Below, one piece after another: positions 16,004 to 24,335 of a DNA stretch of 46,202 nucleotides (the stretch's first letter is position 1; each line of letters starts with the position of its first letter). The position numbers and the translations under genes are program-made. Under the pieces are notes generated by a model. It was given only the letters and a program-made list of their open reading frames with translations. It did not search any database and had not been told where the DNA came from. The DNA comes from UBA5972 sp002430125 (lineage in GTDB: Bacteria; Pseudomonadota; Alphaproteobacteria; Rhodobacterales; Rhodobacteraceae): positions 1-46,202 of the forward strand of contig CALBIC010000057.1 in NCBI GenBank assembly GCA_937892915.1, read 5' to 3'.

Positions 16004-17998
16004 TTATTCTGCCACTATTGGAACAGGTGTTTGTCGGCGTATTGCGCCCGCAGCCACCCGATAACGCCGGTCGGTTAAACTCAACAATCCCCCCAGCGCC
16101 ATGATAATCGCGCCTGCCCAAATCCAGTTCGCAAAGGGCTTGATGTAAGATCGCACCGCATAACCGCCGGCGTCTTGTGCATCACCGATCACCACATAGA
16201 CATCGCGAGTGAAGCCAATATCAATCGCGGCCTCAGTCGTTGGCATATTCGAAACCGGATAAAAGCGCTTCTGCGGTTTCAGCCGCGCGACCTGCTGGCC
16301 GTCAACCAAAACGGCAAAGTCGCCTTCGGTCGCGGTATAGTTGGGGCCTGTGATTTCCTTGGCGCCGTCAAACCTGATTTCATAGGTAATGCGCGCCCCT
16401 TTCACCATAAAGCTGTCGCCGGCACGCGCGACACGAATATCCTCGGTCTGCCACGCGGTAATTGCGGAAATCCCGAAGATCGTGATCCCAAGCCCGGCAT
16501 GCGCGACCGCCTTGCCAATATCGGCCCGCGGCAACTTGAATAAACGCAGCAGGCTATGACGCAGCTCGGTCTTACCCAAACGCACCCGTTGCCCCAGATC
16601 AGCGGCAGCCCCCAGCAACAACCATGTCGCCAGAGTCACCCCAATCGGTGCCATCATAAGTGTACCGGTTTGCACCACCAGAACCAATGCGCCAAGAGCC
16701 ACCGACAACGCCATCATACCCCAAAGTGGTTTGATACTGCGCGCCAGATCGGCGCGTTTCCATGGCAACATCGCGCCGATCGGCAGCGCCATCGCGATCA
16801 GAATCATGAAAGGTGTGAAAGCCAGATCAAAGAACGGCGCACCGACCGACAGTTTCCGCCCAAAAGTCAGATCGGCAACCAATGGCCAGATCGTTCCGAT
16901 AAACACAACGAACGCCGCAACTATTAACAACACATTGTTCAAAATCAGCCCGGTTTCACGGCTGACCAGCGAGAACACGCCTTTTGATTCCAGCTTGTTG
17001 GCGCGAAATGCAAACAGCGTTAGTGATCCGCCGATTGCCACCGCAAGGATCATAAGAATGAACACCCCGCGTTCGGGATCATTTGCGAATGCATGAACCG
17101 AGGTGATGACGCCTGATCGCACAATAAATGTGCCGATCAACGAAAACGAAAAGGCCAGGATCGCCAAAAGGATCGTCCATGTTTTCAGGCTTTCGCGCTT
17201 TTCCACCACAATAGCGGAATGAAGCAACGCCGTTGCCACCAGCCATGGCATGAAACTGGCATTTTCAACCGGATCCCAAAACCACCAGCCACCCCAGCCA
17301 AGTTCATAATAGGCCCACCAAGATCCAAGCGCGATGCCAATGGTCAGAAACATCCAGGCCGCCAGTGTCCATGGCCGCACCCAACGTGCCCAAGCGGCAT
17401 CAACCCGTCCTTCGATCAGGGCCGCAACGGCAAAACTGAACGACATCGAAAGCCCGACATAACCCAAATACAGAAACGGCGGATGGAATGCCAAACCCGG
17501 ATCTTGCAGCAATGGGTTCAGCCCCTGCCCGTCTAGCGGCGGAAAAGCCAACCGCAGAAACGGGTTTGAGGTGAACAGCAAAAAAGCCAGAAAAGCCACG
17601 GCAATCGCCGCCTGCACCGACAACACGCGGGCTTTTAGGTGTGGCGGCAAATTGCGCCCAAAAACCGCGACCAGAGCCCCAAAAAGTGTCAGGATCAACA
17701 CCCACAACAACATCGAGCCTTCGTGATTTCCCCATGTTCCGGTCAATTTATACAGCATCGGTTTCAACGAATGACTGTTGGCTGTTACCAACGACAGCGA
17801 AAAATCCGAAATCGCAAACGCATACATCAATGCGGCAAAGGCCAACAACGTCAGCGCAAACTGCGACACGGCGGCCGGGACGGACAATTCCATCCAATTT
17901 GACCACCCCTTATGCGCGCCGATCATCGGAACCGTCATTTGCACTAGCGCCACGACGAGCGCAAGTATCAGGGAAAAATGGCCAATTTCGGCAGTCAT
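16004..17998 (-). CDS. ccmF: Cytochrome c heme lyase subunit CcmF
   Basis: CcmF takes heme from holo-CcmE and, with CcmH, ligates it to apocytochrome c in the periplasm. It is a large polytopic protein of 664 residues with more than ten membrane segments. The tryptophan-rich WWD heme-handling motif is present near residue 230 (YELGWGGWWFWDPVENASFMPWL). TWGNHEGSMLLWVLIL and the late periplasmic domain with FYPVSNMPTTEAAI are also family hallmarks. I start at ATG 17998 (MTAEIGHFSL); the upstream GTG at 18010 adds only four residues. It is separated from ccmE by two genes of another kind (18117-19201), an unusual feature of this operon. Confidence 0.97.
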   Translation of the reverse strand: MTAEIGHFSLILALVVALVQMTVPMIGAHKGWSNWMELSVPAAVSQFALTLLAFAALMYAFAISDFSLSLVTANSHSLKPMLYKLTGTWGNHEGSMLLWVLILTLFGALVAVFGRNLPPHLKARVLSVQAAIAVAFLAFLLFTSNPFLRLAFPPLDGQGLNPLLQDPGLAFHPPFLYLGYVGLSMSFSFAVAALIEGRVDAAWARWVRPWTLAAWMFLTIGIALGSWWAYYELGWGGWWFWDPVENASFMPWLVATALLHSAIVVEKRESLKTWTILLAILAFSFSLIGTFIVRSGVITSVHAFANDPERGVFILMILAVAIGGSLTLFAFRANKLESKGVFSLVSRETGLILNNVLLIVAAFVVFIGTIWPLVADLTFGRKLSVGAPFFDLAFTPFMILIAMALPIGAMLPWKRADLARSIKPLWGMMALSVALGALVLVVQTGTLMMAPIGVTLATWLLLGAAADLGQRVRLGKTELRHSLLRLFKLPRADIGKAVAHAGLGITIFGISAITAWQTEDIRVARAGDSFMVKGARITYEIRFDGAKEITGPNYTATEGDFAVLVDGQQVARLKPQKRFYPVSNMPTTEAAIDIGFTRDVYVVIGDAQDAGGYAVRSYIKPFANWIWAGAIIMALGGLLSLTDRRYRVAAGAIRRQTPVPIVAE

Positions 17999-18116
17999 AT
18001 CAGGGTCCACTTTATAAGTTGTGAACCCGGATCATACCCGCTTGCAGCCTGCATGCAAATAACAATGCCCGTGAACAGGTCGGGCCAATTGCCTCAGCCT
18101 TTGATCGCAGCCACAA

Positions 18117-18599
18117 TCAGCGTTCGCCTTGACCTACCCATTCCGCCAGAGCAGGATTTTCCGGCTGCTGGCTGGGGTCTTCTGCAAGCCGCAGCACCGG
18201 CCGGTTGTTCCGAGCGTGGTACATCTCACGCGCACCAAAATAGAACGACACCACCGCGCCCAACAACCACCACAAAGGTTCCGGCACCAGCGCAAGACCG
18301 ATCATACGTTCCGCAAAACTGTTCGGCGCAGCCATTGCATAAACGAACAGACCTAACGTACCAATCGCCAATGCAGGACGCGGCAGCCGGTTTAAACCGT
18401 TGACAAACCTGTAAAATTTACCTTCCCGTACTGCCTGAAACTCGACGCCGTATTGCGATAATGCGGCGACAAAGGCTTCGTGCCCCATCACCATATTCTT
18501 GGTGGCGTTTGGTGTGAAAACTTCGGCCACGTTTTCAACTGCATTCCCAAGCTCGGCAATCGCATTTGCCCCGCCGAGTACTTTTCCAATCAACCCCAT
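18117..18599 (-). CDS. Holin-like membrane protein
   Basis: This 160-residue protein resembles the three-helix holin-type proteins found in alphaproteobacteria. The N-terminal half is amphipathic (IGKVLGGANAIAELGNAVENVAEVFTP) and resembles the start of phage-derived holin proteins. Two clear membrane helices follow at ~83-100 (ALAIGTLGLFVYAMA) and ~113-135 (MIGLALVPEPLWWLLGAVVSFYFGA). It overlaps the muramidase gene by 10 bases when started at ATG 18599; ATG 18611 is an alternative adding four residues. The overlap and order (muramidase, then holin) suggest a functional pair moving the enzyme to the wall. It is followed after 118 bases by ccmF. Confidence 0.75.
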   Translation of the reverse strand: MGLIGKVLGGANAIAELGNAVENVAEVFTPNATKNMVMGHEAFVAALSQYGVEFQAVREGKFYRFVNGLNRLPRPALAIGTLGLFVYAMAAPNSFAERMIGLALVPEPLWWLLGAVVSFYFGAREMYHARNNRPVLRLAEDPSQQPENPALAEWVGQGER

Positions 18600-19201
18600 G
18601 CGGACACCCATTTTTTATGTTCTGACGCAGATAAGTGAAACCGCGGCGCAATAAGTGTTTCGGCCCGGACAATCCACCCGCCTTTGCCTCCATCACGTCG
18701 TCTTGCATATTTACGTGACTGGACGCGATTGTCCCCCAAGCGATAGTAATAGTTCCGCCGAGCGATGCCGTACGCATCGGCCAAATGGTCAGGTGCCATG
18801 CGTTCTGCACGAGATGCCGCAGCAAGCGTGTGTGGCCCCAATGCGCCATCAACTTCGACTTGCAAGCCCATGTCATTAAGCAGTTTTTGCAGAATCTTGA
18901 TCGCGTTACCGCCGGCGTTGACATACATATCAAAGACCGACGCCTGCAAATATTCAGGCAAGCCGCCGATGCCCGGCTTCGTGAAATAATGCGTCAGATA
19001 TATGTCAATCGCCTGATCGCGACCAAGTGCCTTAACATCGCTGATGCCAATCGCACCATCGCCATCCAGATCGAGGCCCAGCCTGCGCATCGTTGCCAGC
19101 GTCACCCCATGTTTGGTGGCCCCACCGGGATCATCCGGATCATTTACATAACCGCCTTCGCGGTCGACAATTTCTTTGGCGATTTGCCTGACGGACAACA
19201 T
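18590..19201 (-). CDS. GH108-type muramidase (N-acetylmuramidase, TtsA/secretion-activator family)
   Basis: The N-terminus carries the GH108 catalytic signature REGGYVNDPDDPGGATKHGVT (residues 14-34); the Glu of EGGY is the catalytic acid of the family. The C-terminal half fits the peptidoglycan-binding region (VDGALGPHTLAA, RRNYYYRLG, GGWIVRAETLI). No signal peptide is visible, so export would need the adjacent holin. An insertion near residues 44-56 reads DLDGDGAIGISD, a DxDxDGxIxxxD calcium-loop pattern. GAGG precedes ATG 19201. Length is 203. GH108 enzymes occur in phage lysis cassettes and in host systems such as TtsA, which works in typhoid toxin release; which applies here is not known. 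Confidence 0.88.
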   Translation of the reverse strand: MLSVRQIAKEIVDREGGYVNDPDDPGGATKHGVTLATMRRLGLDLDGDGAIGISDVKALGRDQAIDIYLTHYFTKPGIGGLPEYLQASVFDMYVNAGGNAIKILQKLLNDMGLQVEVDGALGPHTLAAASRAERMAPDHLADAYGIARRNYYYRLGDNRVQSRKYARRRDGGKGGWIVRAETLIAPRFHLSASEHKKWVSAWG

Positions 19202-19265
19202 TCAGATCCTCGGTACTTGCGAAAATACGCAACCCAAGCTTGTTCAAATTCCGTTAATAAACTGA

Positions 19266-19718
19266 TTAGCTACCGTTCGCTGGTTTAAAAACGCCTTGTT
19301 TCTTCAAGGCATCAGCAACTTCTTTCGGCATGTAATTTTCGTCATGTTTTGCAAGAATTTCGGAGGCTTGGAAGGTATTGTTCACAAAGTTTCCGGTTGC
19401 AATCATGCCTTGACCTTCTTTGAAAAGGTCCGGCAGAATTCCAGTATATGTCACCGCAACAGAAGCGCCGCCATCGGTCACACTAAAGGTGATTGTCTTG
19501 CCTTGGCCGCGTACCAGCGAACCGACTTCGACCAAACCGCCAATGCGAAACACTTCACGCGGCCCCGGCGGTGCTTCGGCAATCTGCGACGGGCTGAGGA
19601 AGTAGTTGATGCCATCGCGCATTGCATAGCCAATCAACGCACTGGCACCGGCTAACAGCACAAATGCTCCGACGATTAACTGAATCCGACGTTTCTTTTT
19701 TAAACCACCGACGGCCAT
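19266..19718 (-). CDS. ccmE: Cytochrome c maturation heme chaperone CcmE
   Basis: CcmE binds heme covalently in the periplasm and passes it to CcmF. A short basic N-terminus (GLKKKRR) is followed by one membrane anchor (IQLIVGAFVLLAGASALIGYAM) and the OB-fold domain (FRIGGLVEVGSLVRG, VTYTGILPDLFKEGQGMIATG). The heme-attaching histidine lies in LAKHDENYMP near residue 127, followed by the Tyr that is also conserved. Length 150 is typical. It starts seven bases after the argC stop. ccmF follows only after the muramidase and holin genes. Confidence 0.96.
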   Translation of the reverse strand: MAVGGLKKKRRIQLIVGAFVLLAGASALIGYAMRDGINYFLSPSQIAEAPPGPREVFRIGGLVEVGSLVRGQGKTITFSVTDGGASVAVTYTGILPDLFKEGQGMIATGNFVNNTFQASEILAKHDENYMPKEVADALKKQGVFKPANGS

Positions 19719-19725
19719 CAGAACC

Positions 19726-20760
19726 TCATGGGAAAACCGGGACCAACATCAGACCGGTTGTTTCAGGATGCCCCAGCATCAGGTTGGCATTTTGCACCGC
19801 CTGCCCGCTGGAACCTTTGCATAAGTTGTCTAACGTCGAAACCACCACGACACGCCCAGAAACCCGGTCGCCTGCCACACCGATATGACAAAAGTTCGAG
19901 GCTTGAACGTCGCTCATTGCAGGCATTTTGCCGTTTGGCAGAACCACGATAAACGGTTCGTCCTTGTAGGCATCAACCAACGCAGCGTGTACTTGGTCCG
20001 CATCGCCGCGCAGATAACATGTCGCCAGAATACCGCGATTGGCGGGCACCAGATGCGGTGTAAACACAATGCGCACATTACGTCCGGCAAGCAGCGAAAA
20101 TTCCTGGTCAAATTCGCCGAGATGCCGATGCGTTCCACTGTAAGAATAGGCCATAACATCCTGCGAACGCTCAGCATAAAGCATGTTCTCTTTCAGAGAA
20201 CGTCCGGCACCTGAAACGCCGTTTTTCAAATCACAGATGATTGCGTCAAGGTCAATTACCCCGGCTGAAATCAATGGGCGCAGCGCGAACTGAACTGTGG
20301 CAGCATTGCATCCGGTTCCGGCAACCAACCGCGCCTTAGCAATTTCATCGCGATAAAACTCGGTCAGGCCATAAACCGCCTCGGGCTGCAATTCTGGCGC
20401 ATCATGCGGTCGATTGTACCATTTCTCATAGGCTTTTGGATCGCGCAATCTGAAGTCAGCCCCAAGATCCACGACCTTCACAGACTTCGGCAATGTCTTG
20501 ACAATAGCCTGGCTTAATCCGTGCGGTAGCGCGCAGAAAACCAGATCAATGTCGCTGAAATTCAGGTCATCAATTGTGGTCAAAACCGGCAGGTCCAGAT
20601 GCCGCAAGGCCGGAAACACGTCCGCCATCGCCATGCCGGCTTTGCGTTCGCCAGTCAGGGCAGTGATTCGCATAAACGGATGCGTGGCTATCAGGCGGAC
20701 AAGTTCTGCACCTGTATAACCCGATGCTCCTAGAATCGCGACGTTGCTGATATTTGCCAT
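19726..20760 (-). CDS. argC: N-acetyl-gamma-glutamyl-phosphate reductase
   Basis: This enzyme performs the third step of arginine synthesis, reducing N-acetylglutamyl phosphate to the semialdehyde with NADPH. The Rossmann motif ILGASGYTGAEL is at residues ~9-20. The catalytic cysteine is in VAGTGCNAATVQ (~residue 150) and the family GVSGAGRSLKEN segment follows. It uses ATG 20760, preceded by CAGGAAC; the frame extending to 20784 lacks an RBS. Length is 344. It lies immediately upstream of ccmE, seven bases apart, so arginine and cytochrome c genes are likely cotranscribed. Confidence 0.96.
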   Translation of the reverse strand: MANISNVAILGASGYTGAELVRLIATHPFMRITALTGERKAGMAMADVFPALRHLDLPVLTTIDDLNFSDIDLVFCALPHGLSQAIVKTLPKSVKVVDLGADFRLRDPKAYEKWYNRPHDAPELQPEAVYGLTEFYRDEIAKARLVAGTGCNAATVQFALRPLISAGVIDLDAIICDLKNGVSGAGRSLKENMLYAERSQDVMAYSYSGTHRHLGEFDQEFSLLAGRNVRIVFTPHLVPANRGILATCYLRGDADQVHAALVDAYKDEPFIVVLPNGKMPAMSDVQASNFCHIGVAGDRVSGRVVVVSTLDNLCKGSSGQAVQNANLMLGHPETTGLMLVPVFP

Positions 20761-20818
20761 GGTCTGGTTCCTGTTGATCTTCAATGTGCGATGTAGTGAG
20801 TATTTCTCGGCAGTTCAA

Positions 20819-21631
20819 TCATGCCGCTTGAAATCGCGCCTCGCGTCGCAAGTACCGCGTTGCCTGATCGGAAACCGACTGCGGATCACCTGTAGTCAGA
20901 AAAATAGTCTGCGTGGACTCGCCCAGCATATCGCCATGACGGGTCAGGTAATCTTCAAGGCTTTTGGCAACGATCTCGCCCTGGGAAAACACCCGCACGT
21001 CCGGCCCCAAAGCGTCCTGGAAGACATCGGCCAACATCGGATAATGGGTGCAGCCAAGCACCGCTGCTTCGGGTTTCGGCATCCGCCTCAACAGCGCCTG
21101 CACATGGCTGCGCGCCAATGCTTCGGCCAGAATCAAATCGCCGTCTTCCAGTGCATCAACCAAGCCACCGCAAGGCTGAGCTTCGACATCAACCCCTATG
21201 GCACGAAAGGATAATTCCCGCTGAAAGGCCCGGCTGGCAACTGTTGCAGGCGTCGCAAACAACGCCACATGCTGCACCGCCACCTGGCGAGGGGCCGAGT
21301 TGTCACCCCATTGCCGTTCAGTCAGCGCCTCAATCAGCGGCACAAAAACTCCCAGAACGCGCCTATTTTCAGGCACCCAGCCCTCCTGCATCCGCCGCAA
21401 CGCCGCCGCACTTGCGGTGTTGCAGGCCAACAAAACCAGATCACACCCGGCGTCGAACAACCGGGTCGCTCCTTTGCAAGTCAGATCATAAATGTCATCG
21501 GCGTCGCGCACGCCATAAGGCGCGTGTGCGTTATCCCCGTAATAGACCAGTGGCAAATCAGGCATCAAAGCGTTGATTTCCTTGAAAACTGTAAGCCCGC
21601 CCAGCCCTGAATCAAATACCCCAATTGCCAT
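20819..21631 (-). CDS. murI: Glutamate racemase
   Basis: This enzyme makes D-glutamate for peptidoglycan by a two-cysteine mechanism. Motifs are VFDSGLGGLTVFKEI (residues 5-19, with the Asp-Ser pair), LVLLACNTASAAALRRM (first catalytic Cys) and VLGCTHYPMLAD (second catalytic Cys and His). GDNAHAPYG is also present. I start at ATG 21631, with AGGAAC upstream, giving 270 residues; the longer frame to 21688 adds a polar leader unlike the family. It lies between argC and the rpsI terminator. Confidence 0.95.
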   Translation of the reverse strand: MAIGVFDSGLGGLTVFKEINALMPDLPLVYYGDNAHAPYGVRDADDIYDLTCKGATRLFDAGCDLVLLACNTASAAALRRMQEGWVPENRRVLGVFVPLIEALTERQWGDNSAPRQVAVQHVALFATPATVASRAFQRELSFRAIGVDVEAQPCGGLVDALEDGDLILAEALARSHVQALLRRMPKPEAAVLGCTHYPMLADVFQDALGPDVRVFSQGEIVAKSLEDYLTRHGDMLGESTQTIFLTTGDPQSVSDQATRYLRREARFQAA

Positions 21632-21759
21632 TGTCTTCTGTTCCTGCCTTACGTGCCTGCCGCCGGTTTCTGGCCGGTTTTGCAGCATTATAAGCCACGT
21701 GCGCTAAAACACCATTGCGACGCTTTGGCTTGCGCGTGACTTTGCCGAGTTCACTACGA

Positions 21760-21788
21760 AAAAGGGCCGCCCTAAGGCGGCCCTTTTG
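21760..21788. terminator. Intrinsic terminator after rpsI
   Basis: AAAGGGCCGCC-ctaa-GGCGGCCCTTTT forms an 11-bp stem with an A-tract on one side and a T-tract on the other, so it can end transcription in both directions. It lies about 20 bases after the rpsI stop (minus strand) and upstream of murI. Confidence 0.85.
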
Positions 21789-21807
21789 AAAATCCGTGAT
21801 CCAAAAC

Positions 21808-22302
21808 TTAACGTTTGGAGAACTGGAAGCTTTTCCGGGCCTTGGCCTTGCCGTATTTTTTGCGTTCCACAACGCGCGCGTCGCGGGTCAGGAAACCAGC
21901 GGCTTTCAGAGCACCGCGCAGGCTGGGTTCATATAGCTGCAGGGCTTTGGAAATGCCGTGCTTAACCGCGCCGGCCTGGCCTGACAGACCACCACCTTTT
22001 ACGGTGGCCATCACGTCAAATTCGCCGCCAACACCGGCCACATCAAATGGCTGGCGCAAGATCATCTGCAAAACCGGACGGGCGAAATAAACGCTCATGT
22101 CCTTGCCGTTAACCACAACTTTGCCAGATCCAGGCTTGATCCAAACGCGGGCAACCGCGTCTTTACGTTTGCCGGTGGCATAAGCCCGGCCCAGCGCATC
22201 ACGAACAGGCTCACGTGGGGCCACAGTTTCAGCAACCACAGCATCGGCAACAATGCCAACCGCGGATTGCAGATCTGCCAATGAATTGATTTGATCAGAC
22301 AT
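21808..22302 (-). CDS. rpsI: 30S ribosomal protein S9
   Basis: This is a small-subunit protein whose basic tail reaches the P-site tRNA. The core motifs are ATGKRKDAVARVWIKPGSGK, FDVMATVKGGGLSGQAGAVKHGISKAL, and the C-terminal TRDARVVERKKYGKAKARKSFQFSKR ending in the conserved Lys-Arg. The 164-residue form has a ~40-residue acidic N-terminal extension before the core, as in many alphaproteobacteria. It starts two bases after the rplM stop, the standard rplM-rpsI pair. Confidence 0.98.
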   Translation of the reverse strand: MSDQINSLADLQSAVGIVADAVVAETVAPREPVRDALGRAYATGKRKDAVARVWIKPGSGKVVVNGKDMSVYFARPVLQMILRQPFDVAGVGGEFDVMATVKGGGLSGQAGAVKHGISKALQLYEPSLRGALKAAGFLTRDARVVERKKYGKAKARKSFQFSKR

Positions 22303-22304
22303 GA

Positions 22305-22769
22305 TTACGCGCTCCGGGTGTTTTTCGGGTTCATGGATGCAACATCCAGAACCGTTGGATTTTGGGCTTCATGCGGGTGTTCGCCACCGGCATAAACACG
22401 CAGATTTGTCATCTGCTGGCGGCTGAGTGTACCACCCGGCAGCATGCGCTTGACGGCGGCAGTCACGACCCGATCGGGAAATTTTCCCTCAAGTATCTGG
22501 CCAGCGGTACGCTGCTTAATGCCGCCCGGATGGCCGGTATGCCAATAATAAATCTTGTCGGACCGCTTCTTGCCGGTCAGTTGGATTTTATCGGCGTTGA
22601 TGACGATAATATTGTCGCCCATATCCATATGCGGGGTAAAAGTCGCCTTGTGCTTGCCGCGCAGGCGCATTGCGATGATCGACGCCAAACGGCCCAGAAC
22701 GATGCCTTCGGCATCAATCAGGAACCACTTTTTGTCGATATCAGCAGGTTTTGCTGTGTAGGTTTTCAT
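22305..22769 (-). CDS. rplM: 50S ribosomal protein L13
   Basis: This is a large-subunit assembly protein. Motifs are KTYTAKPADIDKKWFLIDA at the start, VLGRLASIIAMRLRGKHKATFTP, and the late GTLSRQQMTNLRVYAGGEHPHEAQNP. I start at ATG 22769, preceded by GGTGAG, giving 154 residues; the extended frame to 22820 begins inside the leader and has an arginine-rich stretch absent from L13. A sigma70-type promoter is proposed at 22833-22860. It is first in the rplM-rpsI operon. Confidence 0.97.
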   Translation of the reverse strand: MKTYTAKPADIDKKWFLIDAEGIVLGRLASIIAMRLRGKHKATFTPHMDMGDNIIVINADKIQLTGKKRSDKIYYWHTGHPGGIKQRTAGQILEGKFPDRVVTAAVKRMLPGGTLSRQQMTNLRVYAGGEHPHEAQNPTVLDVASMNPKNTRSA

Positions 22770-22832
22770 TATCTCACCATTTTGGCTGTGTCTGCGGCGC
22801 CGTGAACCGGTCCGCGTCAATCTGATATCGGG

Positions 22833-22860
22833 GTTCTAAGCATTTGGCGCGCCACGTCAA
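22833..22860 (-). promoter_or_regulatory. Candidate sigma70 promoter for rplM-rpsI
   Basis: On the minus strand TTGACG (22855-22860) and TAGAAC (22833-22838) are separated by 16 bases. The -35 box matches consensus well and the -10 box moderately. It lies 64 bases upstream of the rplM ATG. A second TTGACG copy sits seven bases further upstream (22862-22867). Confidence 0.45.
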
Positions 22861-22930
22861 GCGTCAAAATATCTAATTAATCGTTCAAAAGCAATGCGTT
22901 GCAAAATAGGTATTATAATACCCCACAAAA

Positions 22931-23347
22931 TCACCGCTTCGGCGGGATCGCATAGGTCAAGCTGGCGCGCGCTACCGGTTTATCGCTGCCTTCCGAGTAA
23001 ATCATCACATCCCCGACACAGAGCGTTTTGCCCAATTTGTGTATCGTCGTTTTGCCGATCAGATTGCCGGGTTCAGGTTTACGCATGAAATCAATCGAAC
23101 AATTGGTGGTCACTGCCAAAGCAACCGGCCCGATTTGTGACAATAATGCGAAATATAACCCGCAATCAGCAAGCGCAAACATCGAAGGGCCCGAAACCGT
23201 CCCACCCGGCCGCAGGTGTCGTTCGGCGATCTTCATACGGATTGTAACACCGTCGGCATGTACTTGTAAAACCTCGAAATCCTCCGCCACTTGCGGAAAC
23301 TCTTGGGTCATAAAAGCGTGCAGATCATCCACGGTCATCACAGTCAT
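22931..23347 (-). CDS. Hotdog-fold acyl-CoA thioesterase (PaaI-type)
   Basis: This 138-residue protein shows the hotdog pattern: HLRPGGTVSGPSMFALADCGLYFALLS (central helix with the Asp position used in catalysis) then LAVTTNCSIDFMRKPEPGNLIGKT and SLTYAIPP. PaaI-type thioesterases free CoA from short or aromatic acyl-CoAs. The start is ATG 23347, with GGGGAAAG upstream; ATG 23338 is an alternative. It diverges from a crotonase gene with only 71 bases between them, so the two may share regulation and act on related acyl-CoAs. Confidence 0.82.
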   Translation of the reverse strand: MTVMTVDDLHAFMTQEFPQVAEDFEVLQVHADGVTIRMKIAERHLRPGGTVSGPSMFALADCGLYFALLSQIGPVALAVTTNCSIDFMRKPEPGNLIGKTTIHKLGKTLCVGDVMIYSEGSDKPVARASLTYAIPPKR

Positions 23348-23418
23348 ATTCGGCTTTCCCCGCGCGTCAGGCGCGGTTAAACTTGCAACAAGACGATCCA
23401 GACACAAGGGGTTTCGCG

Positions 23419-24210
23419 ATGACAGATGCAATATTATTGCGCGATGACAACAAAGGCGTGGCCACACTGACACTCAATTCCCCGAAAAGCCTCAACGCTT
23501 TATCTGATGCGATGTTGGCCGCCCTGCAAAGCCAGTTTGACGCGCTCGCTGACGACCGCTCGATCCGGGCGATAATTCTAAAAGGCGAAGGCAAAGCCTT
23601 TTGCGCCGGCCATGACCTCAAGGAGATGACCGCGGGTCGGCAGGCCGAAGACGGCGGTGCGGCCTATTTTGCCGATCTTTTCAGTCGTTGCGCCACAATG
23701 ATGCAGACGATCCTTCGTCTGCCACAGCCGGTCATTGCGCAGGTCCACGGCATTGCCACAGCCGCAGGTTGCCAGCTTGTCGCGACGTGCGATATGGCGA
23801 TTGCCGCTGAGGGCACGCGATTTGGCGTGAACGGCGTCAATATCGGCCTGTTCTGCTCGACCCCAATGGTGGCACTCAGCCGCAACATTCCGCGAAAACA
23901 AGCGTTTCACATGCTGACAACCGGCCAGTTTATCGACGCTCAGCGCGCCGAACAGCTTGGTTTGATTAACAGTTCAGTGCCTCACGACCAACTCGACGCT
24001 GCGACCCGCGACCTTGCCAACACCGTGGCCGCCAAACTTGCCTCCGCCGTCAAGATCGGCAAACAAGCCTATTACGCGCAACTGCAAATGCCGCTTGACC
24101 AGGCCTATGCCTTTACCGGTCAGGTGATGGTTGAAAACTTGCTGAACCGCGAGACCAAAGAAGGCATCGCCGCTTTCATAGAAAAACGCGACCCAAACTG
24201 GTTGCAGTAA
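23419..24210 (+). CDS. Crotonase-superfamily protein lacking the hydratase glutamates
   Basis: The crotonase fold is clear (GKAFCAGHDLKEM near residue 67; HGIATAAGCQLVATCDMAIA near 110). Both catalytic glutamates of enoyl-CoA hydratase are changed: GGGxEL reads AAGCQL, and the second site reads VNGVN. This resembles the ECHDC3-type branch, whose activity is poorly defined. So a classical hydration reaction is unlikely. ATG 23419 has AAGGGG upstream; the frame from TTG 23383 is rejected. Length is 263. It is followed by a GC-hairpin repeat with a T-run (24229-24274). The thioesterase diverges upstream. Confidence 0.85.
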   Translation: MTDAILLRDDNKGVATLTLNSPKSLNALSDAMLAALQSQFDALADDRSIRAIILKGEGKAFCAGHDLKEMTAGRQAEDGGAAYFADLFSRCATMMQTILRLPQPVIAQVHGIATAAGCQLVATCDMAIAAEGTRFGVNGVNIGLFCSTPMVALSRNIPRKQAFHMLTTGQFIDAQRAEQLGLINSSVPHDQLDAATRDLANTVAAKLASAVKIGKQAYYAQLQMPLDQAYAFTGQVMVENLLNRETKEGIAAFIEKRDPNWLQ

Positions 24211-24228
24211 CCCCTACAACGTTCATAG

Positions 24229-24274
24229 TTTCAAAAATACTCCGGGGGTTTCAAAGGGGGCAGCGCCCCCTTTT
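24229..24274 (+). repeat. Gene-end repeat with terminator hairpin (copy 1)
   Basis: TTTCAAAAATACTCC is followed by GGGGGTTTCAAA and the hairpin GGGGGC-agc-GCCCCC with TTTT. It starts 19 bases after a crotonase stop codon. A related unit with the same order (AAATAT-CC, GGGGGGT, GGGGGGC-aaa-GCCCCCC) follows the crotonase gene at 40222. A likely terminator, carried in a repeated sequence. Confidence 0.65.
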
Positions 24275-24279
24275 ACTTT

Positions 24280-24335
24280 CAGTTCTGCACAGCAAAACTG
24301 CCTGGTTCTTGTTTCAGTTTTGCACAGCAAAACTG
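24280..24335. repeat. Direct repeat of a 21-bp hairpin
   Basis: CAGTTCTGCACAGCAAAACTG (24280-24300) and CAGTTTTGCACAGCAAAACTG (24315-24335) differ at one base, 35 bases apart. The second is a perfect 9-bp stem with an ACA triloop; the first has one mismatch in the stem. The second also forms the outer hairpin of the composite element at 24315-24385. Confidence 0.75.

Noticed and set aside
18117..19201. Prophage remnant as the explanation of the muramidase-holin pair
   Set aside because: No other phage gene, integrase or attachment site is visible and both genes are intact within a housekeeping operon.
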